DNA of 64,000 bases from Anomaloglossus baeobatrachus. Its lineage: Eukaryota; Chordata; Amphibia; Anura; Aromobatidae. The stretch covers positions 529,883,008 to 529,947,007 of the forward strand of contig NC_134353.1 in assembly GCF_048569485.1 (NCBI RefSeq). Direction: 5' to 3'. The translations under genes were made by a program, and so were the position numbers. The notes below the pieces were generated by a model, which did not search any database, was not told the DNA's origin, and saw only the letters and a program-made list of their open reading frames with translations. This document shows positions 11,556 to 22,241 of the stretch, one piece after another; position 1 is the stretch's first letter, and every line of letters begins with the position of its first letter.

Positions 11556-11819
11556 CTCGGCATGGCTTGGATGGAAGTCTGATATACTCACCCTCCCTAC
11601 TCTGTTCCCTCCCTATGTTTCCCCGTCTAGTATTGTATTGTTTGTCTTGTCACATCCCCTGTTTCTAATCTATCAGTGGAAAATAAGATATGTGCCCTGA
11701 TTAATGGTTTAAAGTTACTGCTCACATGCTTGTGGGACATGTCTACATATTATTCTATGTTTGCTTTGAAAAATTTAATAAAATAATCAGTTATAAAAAA
11801 AAAGAATCACTGGGATAGG

Positions 11820-12126
11820 TTGAAGCGTTCCAGAGTTATTATCTCTTAAAGTCCAAGGAGAATAGAGCTGTGGAGAATAGCGCAAGAGGGTCTTACCAGG
11901 CAAACAACAGGCAAGTGAGACGTAGAGAACTCACCTAGAGGGGTTGTGAAAGTCACAAGTCCTATAATAGCGTAGTACACAGGTGAACAGCTGCAGCCCT
12001 GAGGAAGCTAAATGGATTCAGAAGAAGAAACCAGGTGTATTGCCGCACTATCACCAAACCAGTCGATGTCGATAAATTATTCCATGTCTTTATTCAATTT
12101 GCACAGGTCTAGTGAATAAAGACATG
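11820..12126 (+). repeat. Middle part of composite repeat copy 1
   Basis: This segment joins LINE and Penelope insertions and matches 25428-25733. It starts 'ttgaagcgttccagagttatt'. It ends in the left arm of a hairpin ('ccaaaccagtcgatgtcgat'), whose right arm lies beyond the Penelope insertion at 15197-15225. Confidence 0.75.
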
Positions 12127-12582
12127 CCCAACTCAGCACTCTGCTTTTTTTTCTCTCTTATAAAGTGTTTTTTCCACTTCAATTTACGGATAAACAAAGT
12201 TTAGATCCTTGACCCCCTCAAATTTATCAAAATCTGATGTTGGAACAAACCCAAGGCCTTTATTCAAGACTGCCCTTTCGGCATCAGTTAGCATATGTCC
12301 TGACAGATTAATTATCTGGGCTGTCCCAGTGGTGCAGGAGGGTTGTTGTTCTGTCGCTGTTTGTTCCTTAGTGGATAATTTGTTGGCTCTAAAAAACGAT
12401 ATCCACCACGACCTTTCCCCTTATTCTTACCTCTACCACGAGAGGCTATTGCCCTACCATCCACATCTGACGCTTCCGTATCCGTGGAGGTGCTCTCTGG
12501 CTCACTTTGCCTGACCGGTCTACTAGAGAAGAAATTATAAGCCTTATTATCTCTAAATTCTTGCAAGTCTCTCACATAAAAC

Positions 12583-13137
12583 CTATGTTTTTTTTTCCTT
12601 AAGGTGATATTGAAATTTTTCGATGGTGTTTTGGAGTGTTACTTCCTTAGTTACAAATTCACCATCCCCTGAGAATTTTTTTGTTATATCTATTTGTTCT
12701 CTTAAGGCTATTTCTAGAGACGCTAAATTTTTCTGTTCCTCCTCTAGTAGATATGTCATCAATCTTAGTGAGCACTCTGTCACCTCCTTCTCCCACTTCA
12801 AGGCTAATTCAGGACTTTTGTACCTGAAGCCAGGTGTTAGGGAAATCCTAAGATACCTAGGAACAATTTTAGCCTTCAAATAATTTTCCAGTGATTGCAC
12901 CTCCCACCAAGAGGTGGTGCGTTCTTTATAAATTCTGGTTAAATCATTGAAGGCTCCATTGAGTGTAGGGGTATATTTTTTCTGGACAAAGTTCCTTTCA
13001 GAAAAGACCTCTTTTGCTTTCGAAATCCAACCATTTGTATCAATGCCTGCTGTCAAAAAACCGGCCATGTCACGTAGACAAAATATAATGCAGCCACTGG
13101 TATGGTATATCAATGTGAAAGACCTGAAATACAGCAA
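12583..13137 (-). pseudogene. Penelope-like N-terminal ORF, left arm
   Basis: An open frame of 184 codons on the minus strand starts upstream of MAGFLTAGIDTNGWISKAKE. It is rich in charged helices, with 'WEVQSLENYLKAKIVPRYLR' mid-way and 'LEEEQKNLASLEIALREQID' toward the end, suggesting a coiled-coil region. A second open part (12312-12575) is Arg/Gly-rich ('RGRGKNKGKGRGGYRF'), a likely nucleic-acid-binding tail. The frog Penelope families carry such a segment before the reverse transcriptase. Here only this N-terminal part remains, so it is a remnant. Confidence 0.65.
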
Positions 13138-13628
13138 TAATACCTAAAATATAACTTTTAATAATTCCTCTAAAAATAGGGAAGGATCACCTTGCCTATG
13201 CATAAAAAATCAATGCAGGGAATAAATCAACTGCTGGAATTCTTCCAACTTCAAGGGGAGACCAGCAGACCTTGTGAAGTAGCAAGCACACCTTACATAC
13301 AATTGGTGTTTAAGCAAATATGACTAATCAACCGGATGTGCAGTTTACATGACACAGCTGCTTATTCACACTCTGTTGATATCACTAGCAGCAGCGTCAT
13401 CCATCAAATTATTAACCACCAGTTAAATAATAGCAAGAAGTCCTGAATAGACCCCAGCTACCAGTGCAATTAAAGATTATTTCACAACCGGTTGATATTG
13501 AAAAACAATAACCAGGGATGCAATCTCCATAGGTTAACCTGATGCTCTCTATCAGGGAACAATCTCACAGCATACAGGACCAGCGCTGTGACCGCCTGAT
13601 TAACCCAGTTTAGGTCTACTCCTTAATG

Positions 13629-13666
13629 CTCCCCTGATGAATGACACACAGGAAACGCGTCGGGAG
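13629..13666 (+). ncRNA. Hammerhead-ribozyme-like motif in Penelope spacer
   Basis: Order on the plus strand: CTCCC (13629-13633), CTGATGA (13634-13640), an 11 nt stem-II region, GAAA (13652-13655), CGCGTC with the predicted cleavage C at 13661, then GGGAG (13662-13666). CTCCC and GGGAG pair as stem I, and ACGCGT is self-complementary, as in the minimal type I hammerheads known from Penelope-like elements. Stem II pairs weakly in this copy. It lies in the spacer between the inverted arms, oriented toward the right arm. Confidence 0.6.
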
Positions 13667-14227
13667 GAGGAGAGTCTGGGAGAGGAGAAGTGGGTCTATT
13701 CATAAGGGGTCCTAGACCGGCTTGATAAAGGTCTTTTGGATTACGCCGAATATGATGACACACTGACCCTCTGGGAAACAAGACACCAGGATTTGGGTGA
13801 GATTGTTCCCTGATAGAGAGCATCAGGTTAACCTATGGAGATTGCATCCCTGGTTATTGTTTTTCAATATCAACCGGTTGTGAAATAATCTTTAATTGCA
13901 CTGGTAGCTGGGGTCTATTCAGGACTTCTTGCTATTATTTAACTGGTGGTTAATAATTTGATGGATGACGCTGCTGCTAGTGATATCAACAGAGTGTGAA
14001 TAAGCAGCTCTGTCATGTAAACTGCACATCCGGTTGATTAGTCATATTTGCTTAAACACCAATTGTATGTAAGATGTGCTTGCTACTTCACAGGGTCTGC
14101 TCGTTTCCCCTTGAAGTTGGAAGAATTACAGCAGTTGATTTATTCCCTGCATTGATTTTTTATGCATAGGCAAGGTGATCCTTCCCTATTTTTAGAGGAA
14201 TTATTAAAAGTTATATTTTAGGTATTA

Positions 14228-15053
14228 TTGCTGTATTTCAGGTCTTTCACATTGATATACCATACCAGTGGCTGCATTATATTTTGTCTACGTGACATGG
14301 CCGGTTTTTTGACAGCAGGCATTGATACAAATGGTTGGATTTCGGAAGCAAAAGAGGTCTTTTCTGAAAGGAACTTTGTCCAGAAAAAATATACCCCTAC
14401 ACTCAATGGAGCCTTCAATGATTTAACCAGAATTTATAAAGAACGCACCACCTCTTGGTGGGAGGTGCAATCACTGGAAAATTATTTGAAGGCTAAAATT
14501 GTTCCTAGGTATCTTAGGATTTCCCTAACACCTGGCTTCAGGTACAAAAGTCCTGAATTAGCCTTGAAGTGGGAGAAGGAGGTGACAGAGTGCTAACTAA
14601 GGTTGATGACATATCTACTAGAGGAGGAACAGAAAAATTTAGCGTCTCTAGAAATAGCCTTAAGAGAACAAATAGATATAACAAAAAAATTCTCAGGGGA
14701 TGGTGAATTTGTAACTAAGGAAGTAACACTCCAAAACACCATCGAAAAATTTCAATATCACCTTAAGGAAAAAAAAACATAGGTTTTATGTGAGAGACTT
14801 GCAAGAATTTAGAGATAATAAGGCTTATAATTTCTTCTCTAGTAGACCGGTCAGGCAAAGTGAGCCAGAGAGCATCTCCACGGATACGGAAGCGTCAGAT
14901 GTGGATGGTAGGGCAATAGCCTCTCGTGGTAGAGGTAAGAATAAGGGGAAAGGTCGTGGTGGATATCGTTTTTTAGAGCCAACAAATTATCCACTAAGGA
15001 ACAAACAGCGACAGAACAACAACCCTCCTGCACCACTGGGACAGCCCAGATAA
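14228..15053 (+). pseudogene. Penelope-like N-terminal ORF, right arm
   Basis: This is the mirror copy of the left-arm ORF, with the same MAGFLTAGIDTNGW start region and the same Arg/Gly-rich second part (14790-15053). It differs by few substitutions, and its first open part is shorter than in the left arm. After 15053 the sequence continues into reverse-transcriptase N-terminal sequence and stops at the target duplication near 15183. Confidence 0.65.
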
Positions 15054-15196
15054 TTAATCTGTCAGGACATTTGCTAACTGATGCCAAAAGGGCAGTCTTG
15101 AATAAAGGCCTTGGGTTTGTTCCAACATCAGATTTTGATAAATTTGAGGGGGTCAAGGATCTAAACTTGTTTATCCGTAAATTGAATAAAGACATG

Positions 15197-16370
15197 GAAT
15201 AATTTATCTACATCAACTAGTTTGGTGATAGCGCGGCGAGAAACCCGATTTCTTCATCCGAATCCAATTAACTCATAAAGTGACACTGGTCAGATTTTAA
15301 AAATTACCCTTGGTCATTAATGTACAAAGTGGCTAGGTCCTTAACCCCTTCAACACCACATGATTTTCCATTTTTTTCCTCCCCTTCCTCCAAGAACCAA
15401 AACTTTTTTATTTTTCAATCAACATAGCCATATGAGGGTTTATTTTTGGGGGGCAGAGTTGTACTTTTGAATAAAGACCAGTGTCACTTTGACAGGTTAT
15501 AACTCTGGAACGCTTCAACGGATCCTGATGATTCTGACATTGTTTTTTCATGACATATTGTACTTCATGATAGTGCTAAAATTAAGAGGATATCTTGTGC
15601 ATTTGTTTGTGAAAATATCAGAGTTTTACACGTAATCGCTTGTATAAGTGCTCAACGTAGAGAGCAGGATGAATATGAGCCATGCCATACTGCTTTGGGA
15701 GACAGAATAAACAAATCAACAGCAGTTGAAGAATTTGCTTTATTCATATATTTTTACGCTGTTTACCATGCAGTATAAATGATTAGGAAGCTTTCTTCCT
15801 CTGGTTAGTATGATTACAGCGATACCAGGTTTATATCGTTTTTTAGGTTTGACTCCTGTCAAGACTTTTTCACAAAAAAAAGGTTTTTTGCATCACTGAA
15901 TTTTTAAGACTATAGATTTTATATTTTTCTGCCGAAAGAGTCATGTGAGGGCTTGTTTTTTGCAGGATGAGATGCAGATTTTAGTACCATTTTGGGCCAC
16001 ATAATATTTTATTATCGCTTTTTAATCCACTTTTTGTGAGGCAGAAGCATAAAAAAACAGCAATTCAAGAACATTTTTTTTCCGCCATTGCCATAAAAGT
16101 GATGACAAATTTATTGTTCAGCTAAGTATAGGGCCAAAAATATAATAAATTTATTGAACAAAATTTTTTTGGACATTAGAATACATAAAATTACACGGTG
16201 CCAACCAAGGAGTATAGTTGTGGCCGTTTTTGCTATCTTGATATTGTCGGGTAATCCTGGACGAGGATCTCTGGATGTCAAACTTGAGATGATCTTCATT
16301 CCATATTGTTATATTTTATATTATATGAATTTTATATGTATTTATTCATCTATTTTTCTATGTATTTCTA
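15197..16370 (+). repeat. Distal part of composite repeat copy 1
   Basis: Begins with the right arm of the hairpin, then 'ccttaaccccttcaacacc' near 15340. A reversed piece of the 'agcgttccagagttataacc' family end lies at 15470-15560, followed by AT-rich sequence. It matches 25734-26896. The end near 16130-16210 also matches, in reverse complement, 30810-30895. Confidence 0.75.
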
Positions 16371-16374
16371 TGCT

Positions 16375-16625
16375 TTTTGTATCGCATCCGTCCGTGCGTC
16401 CCGCCAAGCGCTGATCAGGGATGCACATAACGGATCGGCATCCCTGCTCAATTTTTGGCGTGACTTTTTTCCGTATTCGCGACGCTTTTTGTATCGCGTC
16501 CGTCCGTGCGTCCCGCCAAGCGCTGATCAGGGATGCACATAACGGATCGGCATCCCTGCTCAATTTTTGGCGTGACCTTTTTTTTTCCGTATCCCCAACG
16601 CTTTTTGTATCTCATCCGACCGTGC
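16375..16625 (+). repeat. ~113 bp tandem repeat, about two units
   Basis: The unit runs from 'gctttttgtatcgc' through 'gtccgtgcgtcccgccaagc', 'gatcagggatgcac' and 'caatttttggcgtgac'. It appears at 16371 and 16481, and a diverged third start is at 16600. Open frames across it are repeat artefacts. Confidence 0.8.
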
Positions 16626-16649
16626 GTCCTGCAGCGGCCGATCAGTGCA

Positions 16650-18405
16650 CCGCGTCTGTGCGTTTGAAAAGTTAAATGGCGTTCCTTCTCTTCTGAACCC
16701 CACCATGTGGCCAAACAATTACTTTCCACCACATATGAGGTATCTACGTACTCAGGAAAAATTGCACAATATGTTTTATGGTACATTTTTTCCTGATACC
16801 GTTGTAAAAAAAAAAAGCTACCTGGTTGATACAAAAATTTTGTGGTTAAAAAAAAAAATAATTTTCACGGTACAACGTTATCAACTGCTGTGGAGCCCCT
16901 GGGGGTACAAGGGGCTCACCAAACATCTAGATAAATTCCTTGAGGGGTCTAGTTCCGAAATGGGGTAATTTGTGGGGGAGCTCCACTGTTTAGGCACCTC
17001 ATGGGGTCTCTAAACGTGACATGGCGTCCGCTAATGATTCCAACCAATTTTGCTGTCAATTGGCGCTCCTTCTCTTCTGAGCCCTGCCATGATCCCAAAC
17101 AATTACTTTCCACCACATATGAGGTATCTGCGTACTCAGGAGATATTGCACAATACGTTTTATGGTGCATTTTTTTCTGATACCCTTGTGGAAAAAAAAG
17201 CTACCTGGTTCAAGTGACAGTTTTGTGGTGAAAAACAAAAAATTGTATTCATGGCTCAACATTATCAACTTCTGTGGAGCCCCTTGGGGCTCGCTAAACA
17301 TCTAGATAAACTCCTTGAGGGGTCTACGGTAGTTTCCAAAATGGGGTCACTTGTGAGGGAGCTCCACTGTTTAGGCACCATAGGGGGTCTCCAAAACGTG
17401 ACATGGCATCCGCTAATGATTCCAACCAATTTTGCTGTCAAATGGCGCTCCTTCTCTTCTGAGCCCCGCCATGCGCCCAAACAATTACTTTCCACCGCAT
17501 ATGAGGTATCTGCGTACTCAGGAGAAAATGCACAATACATTTTATGGTGCCTTTTTTCCTGATACCCTTGTGGAAAAAAAAGCTACCTAGTTGAAGCAAC
17601 CGTTTTGTGGTAAAAAAAAATTTTTTTCTTTTCATGGCTCAACGTTCTAAACTTCTGTGAAGCCCCCAGGTGTTCAAAGTGCTCACCAAACATCTAGAAA
17701 AATTATTTGAGGGTTCTACTTTCCAAAATGGGGTCACTTGTGGGGGAGCTCCATTGTTTAGGCACCTCAGGGGGTCTTCAAACCCGACATGGCGTCCGCT
17801 AATGAGTGCAGCTAATTTTGCACTCAAAAATTCAAATGGCGCTCCTTGCCTTCCGAGCACTGCCGTGTGTCCAAACATTTGATTTCCACCACATATGAGG
17901 TATCTGCGTACTCAGGAGAAAATGCACAAAACATTTTATGGTGCATTTTTTCCTGATACCCTTGTGGAAAAAAAAGCTACCTAGTTGAAGCAACCGTTTT
18001 GTGGTAAAAAAAAAATAATTTTCTTTTCACAGCTCAACGTTATAAATTTCTGTGAAGCCCCCAGGTGTTCAAAGTGCTCACCAAACATCTAGAAAAATTA
18101 TTTGAGGGCTCTGGTTTCCAAAATGGGGTCACTTGTGGGGGAGCTCTATTGTTTAGGCACCTCAGGGGGTCTTCAAACCCGACATGGCGTCCGCTAATGA
18201 GTGCAGCTAATTTTGCGTTCAAAAATTCAAATGGCGCGCCTTCCCTTCCGAGCTCCGCTGTGCGCCCAAACAATTGATTTTTACCACATATGGGGTATCA
18301 GCGTACTCAGGAGAAATTGCACTATAAATTGTAGGGTGCACTTTCTCTTTTCTCCCTTGTGAAAATGAAAATTTTAATGGCTAAAGTAACATTTTTGTGT
18401 TAAAA
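16650..18405 (+). repeat. ~385-394 bp tandem repeat array, 4-5 units
   Basis: Landmark 'ccaccacatatgaggtatct' recurs near 16727, 17112, 17493, 17887 and (diverged) 18282, giving periods of about 382-394 bp. Each unit also carries 'acatggcgtccgctaatga', 'aaatggggtcacttgtggg' and a 'gtggaaaaaaaagctacct' block. The array belongs to a TTAA-ended frog repeat whose right end is at 23240-23851. No gene is present. Confidence 0.85.
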
Positions 18406-18876
18406 AAAGAGAATTTTGTTTACTTACCGTAAATTCTTTTTCTTATAGTTCCGACATGGGAGACCCAGACCATGGGTGTATAGCTTCTGCCTCCGGAGGA
18501 CACACAAAGTACTACACTAAAAGTGTAGCTCCTCCCTCCAAGCATATACACCCCCTGGATGACAAATCTAACCAGTTTAGTGCAAAAGCTGAAGGAGGAC
18601 ATCCACCCATAAGTAGAGATAGAGTAAAACCCGGCATAACCGGGACCTCTGTCTGCAACAACAGCCGGTGAAAACACACGGAACAAGAACTGCCAACAGG
18701 CAACAGGGAGGGTGCTGGGTCTCCCATGTCGGAACTATAAGAAAAAGAATTTACGGTAAGTAAACAAAATTCTCTTTTTCTTCATCGTTCCTTATGGGAG
18801 ACCCAGACCATGGGACGTCTCAAAGCAGTCCATGGGTGGGAAATAACAGAAACTGAGAAGTAGGCAAAACCTAACT

Positions 18877-19632
18877 TCACAAATGGGCGACAGCCGCCTG
18901 AAGGATGCGTCTGCCCAAGCTCGCATCTGCCGAAGCATGAGCATGCACTTGGTAGTGCTTCGAAAAGGTGTGCAGACTAGACCAAGTGGCAGCCTGACAA
19001 ACCTGCTGAGCCGTAGCCTGGTGCCTGAAAGCCCAGGAGGCACCGACAGCTCTGGTCGAGTGCGCCTTAATCCCTGGCGGAGGGGGCACCTGAGAACATT
19101 GGTAGGCATCGGATATGGCCGACCTAATCCAACGAGCTAGGGTCGGTTTAGAAGCCGAGAGACCCTTGCGCTGACCCGTGGTTAGCACAAAAAGAGAGGT
19201 GCACCGCCTAAGAGCGGCGGTGCGTGACACATAGATCCGGAGCGCCCGCACCAAATCCAAAGTATGCAACGCTTTCTCAAAGCGATGCACAGGGGCCGGA
19301 CAAAGGGAAGGCAATGAAATGTCCTGGTTAAGGTGGAAAGGAGACACCACCTTAGGGAGAAAGTCCGGAGTCGGACGGAGAACCACCTTGTCTTGGTGAA
19401 AAACCAAAAAGGGTGACTCCGAAGAGAGCGCAGCCAAATCAGAGACTCTCCTGAGAGAAGTTATGGCCACCAGAAAGACCACTTTCTGTGAAAGTCGAAA
19501 CAAAGAAACCTCCCTAAGAGGCTCAAAGGGGGGTTTCTGTAAGGCCGTGAGGACCAGATTAAGGCCCCAGGGATCCAAAGGCTGCCGGTAAGGAGGAATG
19601 ATGTGAGATGCGCCCTGTATGAAGGTGCGCAC
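18877..19632 (-). pseudogene. DIRS tyrosine recombinase region (fossil)
   Basis: The region shows 'PWGLNLVLTAL', 'TSLRRVSDLAAL', 'KAHSTRAVGASWAF' and 'FSKHYQVHAHA'. These fit the Arg, His-x-x-Arg and Tyr positions of a tyrosine recombinase, the integration enzyme of DIRS elements in place of an integrase. It is the last gene of the element in the minus direction, next to the internal complementary region. Confidence 0.8.
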
Positions 19633-20122
19633 CTGGGCCAGTCAGGCGATACGCCGCTGGAACAACACTGACAGAGCCGAGACCTGTCCCTTGAGGGAAT
19701 TGAGGGATAGTCCTAGCTGCAGACCGGACTGTAGAAAGGACAGGATGGTCGGCAAAGAAAACGGCCAAGGAGCATGGCCGGAAGAGCGACACCAGGACAG
19801 GAAAATCCTCCAAGTCCTGTGGTAAATCCTGGCCGAGGAAGACTTCCGAGCCTGAGTCATAGTGGAGATGACCTCGGAAGGAATGCCTGAAGCCGTCAGG
19901 ATCCAGGACTCAAGAGCCATGCCGTCAATCTGAGAGCCGCAGAATTCTGGCGGAAAAACGGACCTTGAGAGAGAAGGTCTGGGCGGTCCAGGAGATGCCA
20001 CGGCATTTCTACGGACAGACGGAGCAGGTCTGGGTACCAAGCTCGCCTGGGCCAGTCTGGAGCAATGATTATAACCCGACGGCCCTCCATTCTGATCTTG
20101 CGCAGGACTCTGGGCAAGAGAG

Positions 20123-21181
20123 CTAGAGGGGGAAACACGTAGGCCAGACGGAACTGGGACCAATCTTGAACCAGCGCGTCCGCTGCCAAGGCCTGAGGAT
20201 CGTGGGAGCGAGCCACGTAAACCGACACGAGGGGCCGTGGCTAACCCGAAGGGGAGAGCCACGAATTGGAAATGTTCCTCTCCGATTGCAAAACGTAGCC
20301 AACGCTGGTGTGAAACTGCAATTGGCACATGCAGATAGGCATCTCTGATGTCGATGAAAATCTCCTTGGGTCATTGAGGCAATGACCGATCGCAGAGATT
20401 CCATGCGAAAGTGCCGCACCTGAACATGCTTGTTGAGAAGCTTGAGATCCAGGATGGGCCGGAAGGAACCGTCCTTCTTGGGGACTAGGAAGAGGTTTGA
20501 GTAGAAACCTCTGAACCGTTCCCGGGCAGGAACCGGAACAATTACTCCGTTGGCCTGCAAGGATGCCACGGCCTGTGAGAAGGCGGCGGCTTTGGAGCAG
20601 GGGGGAGTGGACATAAAAAATCTGTTTGGCGGGCTGGAAGAAAATTCTATCCTGTAGCCGTGGGAGATGATATCCCGCACCCACTGATCGGAGACGTGTT
20701 GAAACCACACGTCGCCAAAGTGGGAGAGCCTGCCACCGACCAAGGACGTTGCTGGCGCAGCCAGATAGTCAAGAGGAGGCTGCCTTAGTGGCAGCGGCTC
20801 CTCCGTTCTTCTGAGGACGCGGCTTCGCGCGCCAGCTGGGTTTTCGATCCTTGGCTGAGTTAGTGGACGAAGCTGAGGGCTTAGAGGATGACCAGTTAGA
20901 GGAACGAAAGGAACGAAACCTCGACTGGTTCCTGCCCTGGACAGGTTTCCTGGTTTTAGTTTGTGGCAAGGAAGTACTCTTCCCGCCAGTAGCTTCCTTA
21001 ATAATTTCATCCAGTTGTTCACCGAACAGCCGGGACCCAGCAAAGAGGAGCCCAGCAAGGAACTTCTTGGAAGAAGCGTCTGCTTTCCACTCTCGAAGCC
21101 ACAAGATCCTGCGGATCGCGAGGGAATTAGCGGAAGCCACCGCCGTGCGGTGAGAAGCCTCCAGAATGGCAGACATGGCAT
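20123..21181 (-). pseudogene. DIRS reverse transcriptase region (fossil, partial)
   Basis: Translation shows 'FRGFYSNLFLVPKKDGSFRP' and 'LLNKHVQVRHFRMESLRSV', the N-terminal fingers of a DIRS/Ty3-type reverse transcriptase. It overlaps the end of the gag-like ORF in another frame. It is a partial fossil. Confidence 0.8.
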
Positions 21182-22241
21182 AGGATGAAAAAGCCGAAGC
21201 CTGGGAAGTTAAGGCAACCATTTCAGGTATAGAGTCCCTGGCGAGGGAATGTATCTCCGCCAGAGAAGCAGAGACTGCCTTAAGAGCCCACACTGCTGCA
21301 AAGGACGGGGAGAACGAGGCCCCTGCCGCCTCATATACAGATTTGTCCAGAAGGTCAACCTGGCGGTCAGTGGGATCCTTAAGAGAGGTGCCATCGGCCA
21401 CAGATACGACTGTCCGGGCTGAGATTCTAGACACCGGAGGATCTACCTTTGGTGAGTGAGCCCACTCCTTGACCACTTCTGGTGGAAAGGGAAAACGGTC
21501 ATCAGAACTACGCTTTGGTAAGCGTTTGTCAGGACAGGCCCTGGGCTTGGTAACAGTGGCCTGAAAACTGGAGTGGTTAAAAAACATACTCCTTGCTCTC
21601 TTAGGTGAGGTAAACTGGTGTTTTTCTACCAGAGAGGCTTGTTCCTCTGACACTGGTGGATTGAGGTTCAGTACGGAGTTAATGGATGCAATCAAGTCAC
21701 TAACATCCGCATCACCCTCAGATAAATCAATGGGGTACATAGAGGTAGCGTCCGAGCCCACAGTAAAGGTATCCTCCTCGCCCTGCAATTCAGCTCGTGA
21801 ATCAGAGCCGTGGGACGAGGAAGGAGAAGAGTCCCTGCGTCTCCGTTTAGGAGGACGGGGTCCGGGAACAGATAAAACATGCTCTGTGAGCTCTGCAGAG
21901 CGAGTCGGAGCAGCAGAGGCGCCCTGAGAAGGGGGCTGATGCATGGTCAGCAGAGTCCGGGACAGCTGTCCCATGGAGTCGGCAAAGGACTGGGAGATAG
22001 CTTTAGAAAACGATGCTACCCAAGCCGGGGGTTCAGCCACCGGGGCCGGAGCAGCCGGAGGGACCCCTGAGGAGGCTCCAGGCTGAGGCACCACCATGTT
22101 AGAGCAGGCATCACAATGTGGATATGTGCTCGGTTCAGGCAGTATGAGCTGACATGCAGTGCATATAGAGTAAAGCCTTGCAGCCTTGCTCCTAGTGAGA
22201 GACATGCTGCTGAGGTGGAGGCTCTGCAGTAAAGAATACAT
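20769..22241 (-). pseudogene. DIRS gag-like ORF1 (fossil)
   Basis: A long 490-codon frame on the minus strand. It has a Cys pattern near the start ('CTACQLILPEPSTYPHCDAC'), a Pro/Ser-rich middle with a basic patch ('PKRRRRDSS'), an alpha-helical segment with 'ILEASHRTAVASANSLAIRR', and a basic Ser-rich end. Position and composition fit the DIRS ORF1 (gag-like) protein. The frame looks whole although the element as a whole is not. Confidence 0.7.

Larger units (their letters stand above)
3513..11802 (+). mobile_element. L1-type LINE, near full length, with two MITEs inside
   Basis: The element is bounded by a 17 bp direct repeat, 'agaatcactgggatagg', at 3496-3512 and 11803-11819, and ends in an A-rich tail preceded by 'aataaaataatcag'. 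Order: ~0.9 kb 5' leader starting 'ggcgtggcctgg', ORF1, a ~0.7 kb spacer, ORF2 and a ~250 bp 3' UTR. A 592 bp MITE (4507-5098) sits at the start of ORF1 and a 970 bp MITE (10324-11293) near the end of ORF2. The empty site is preserved at 25411-25430 in the sister repeat. The L1 assignment rests on ORF1 architecture (coiled coil plus RRM) and the APE-type endonuclease. Confidence 0.9.
12127..15182. mobile_element. Head-to-head Penelope-like inverted repeat
   Basis: Two nearly identical arms (about 12127-13567 and 13798-15182) are in inverted orientation around a ~230 bp spacer. Target duplication 'tgaataaagacatg' flanks the whole at 12113-12126 and 15183-15196, and the empty site is at 25720-25733. 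Each arm carries the N-terminal part of a Penelope-like ORF. The end of that ORF resembles the conserved start of the Penelope reverse transcriptase ('LNKGLGFVPTSDFDKFEGVK', seen at about 15094-15155). No reverse transcriptase core is present. The left arm runs about 55 bp further into the element than the right. Confidence 0.82.
2026..16370 (+). repeat. ~3 kb composite repeat, copy 1 (interrupted)
   Basis: Copy 1 is the sum of 2026-3512, 11820-12126 and 15183-16370, about 3 kb. It matches 23855-26896 in the same order and orientation with only scattered differences. Its parts are an AT-rich start, a Harbinger-like MITE, a GC-rich hairpin, a region ending near 'ttgaagcgttccagagtta', a second hairpin and a segment starting 'ttaacccctt'. 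It is interrupted by a LINE and by a Penelope-like inverted repeat, each with a target-site duplication. The unit looks like merged old DNA transposons rather than one named element. Confidence 0.8.
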
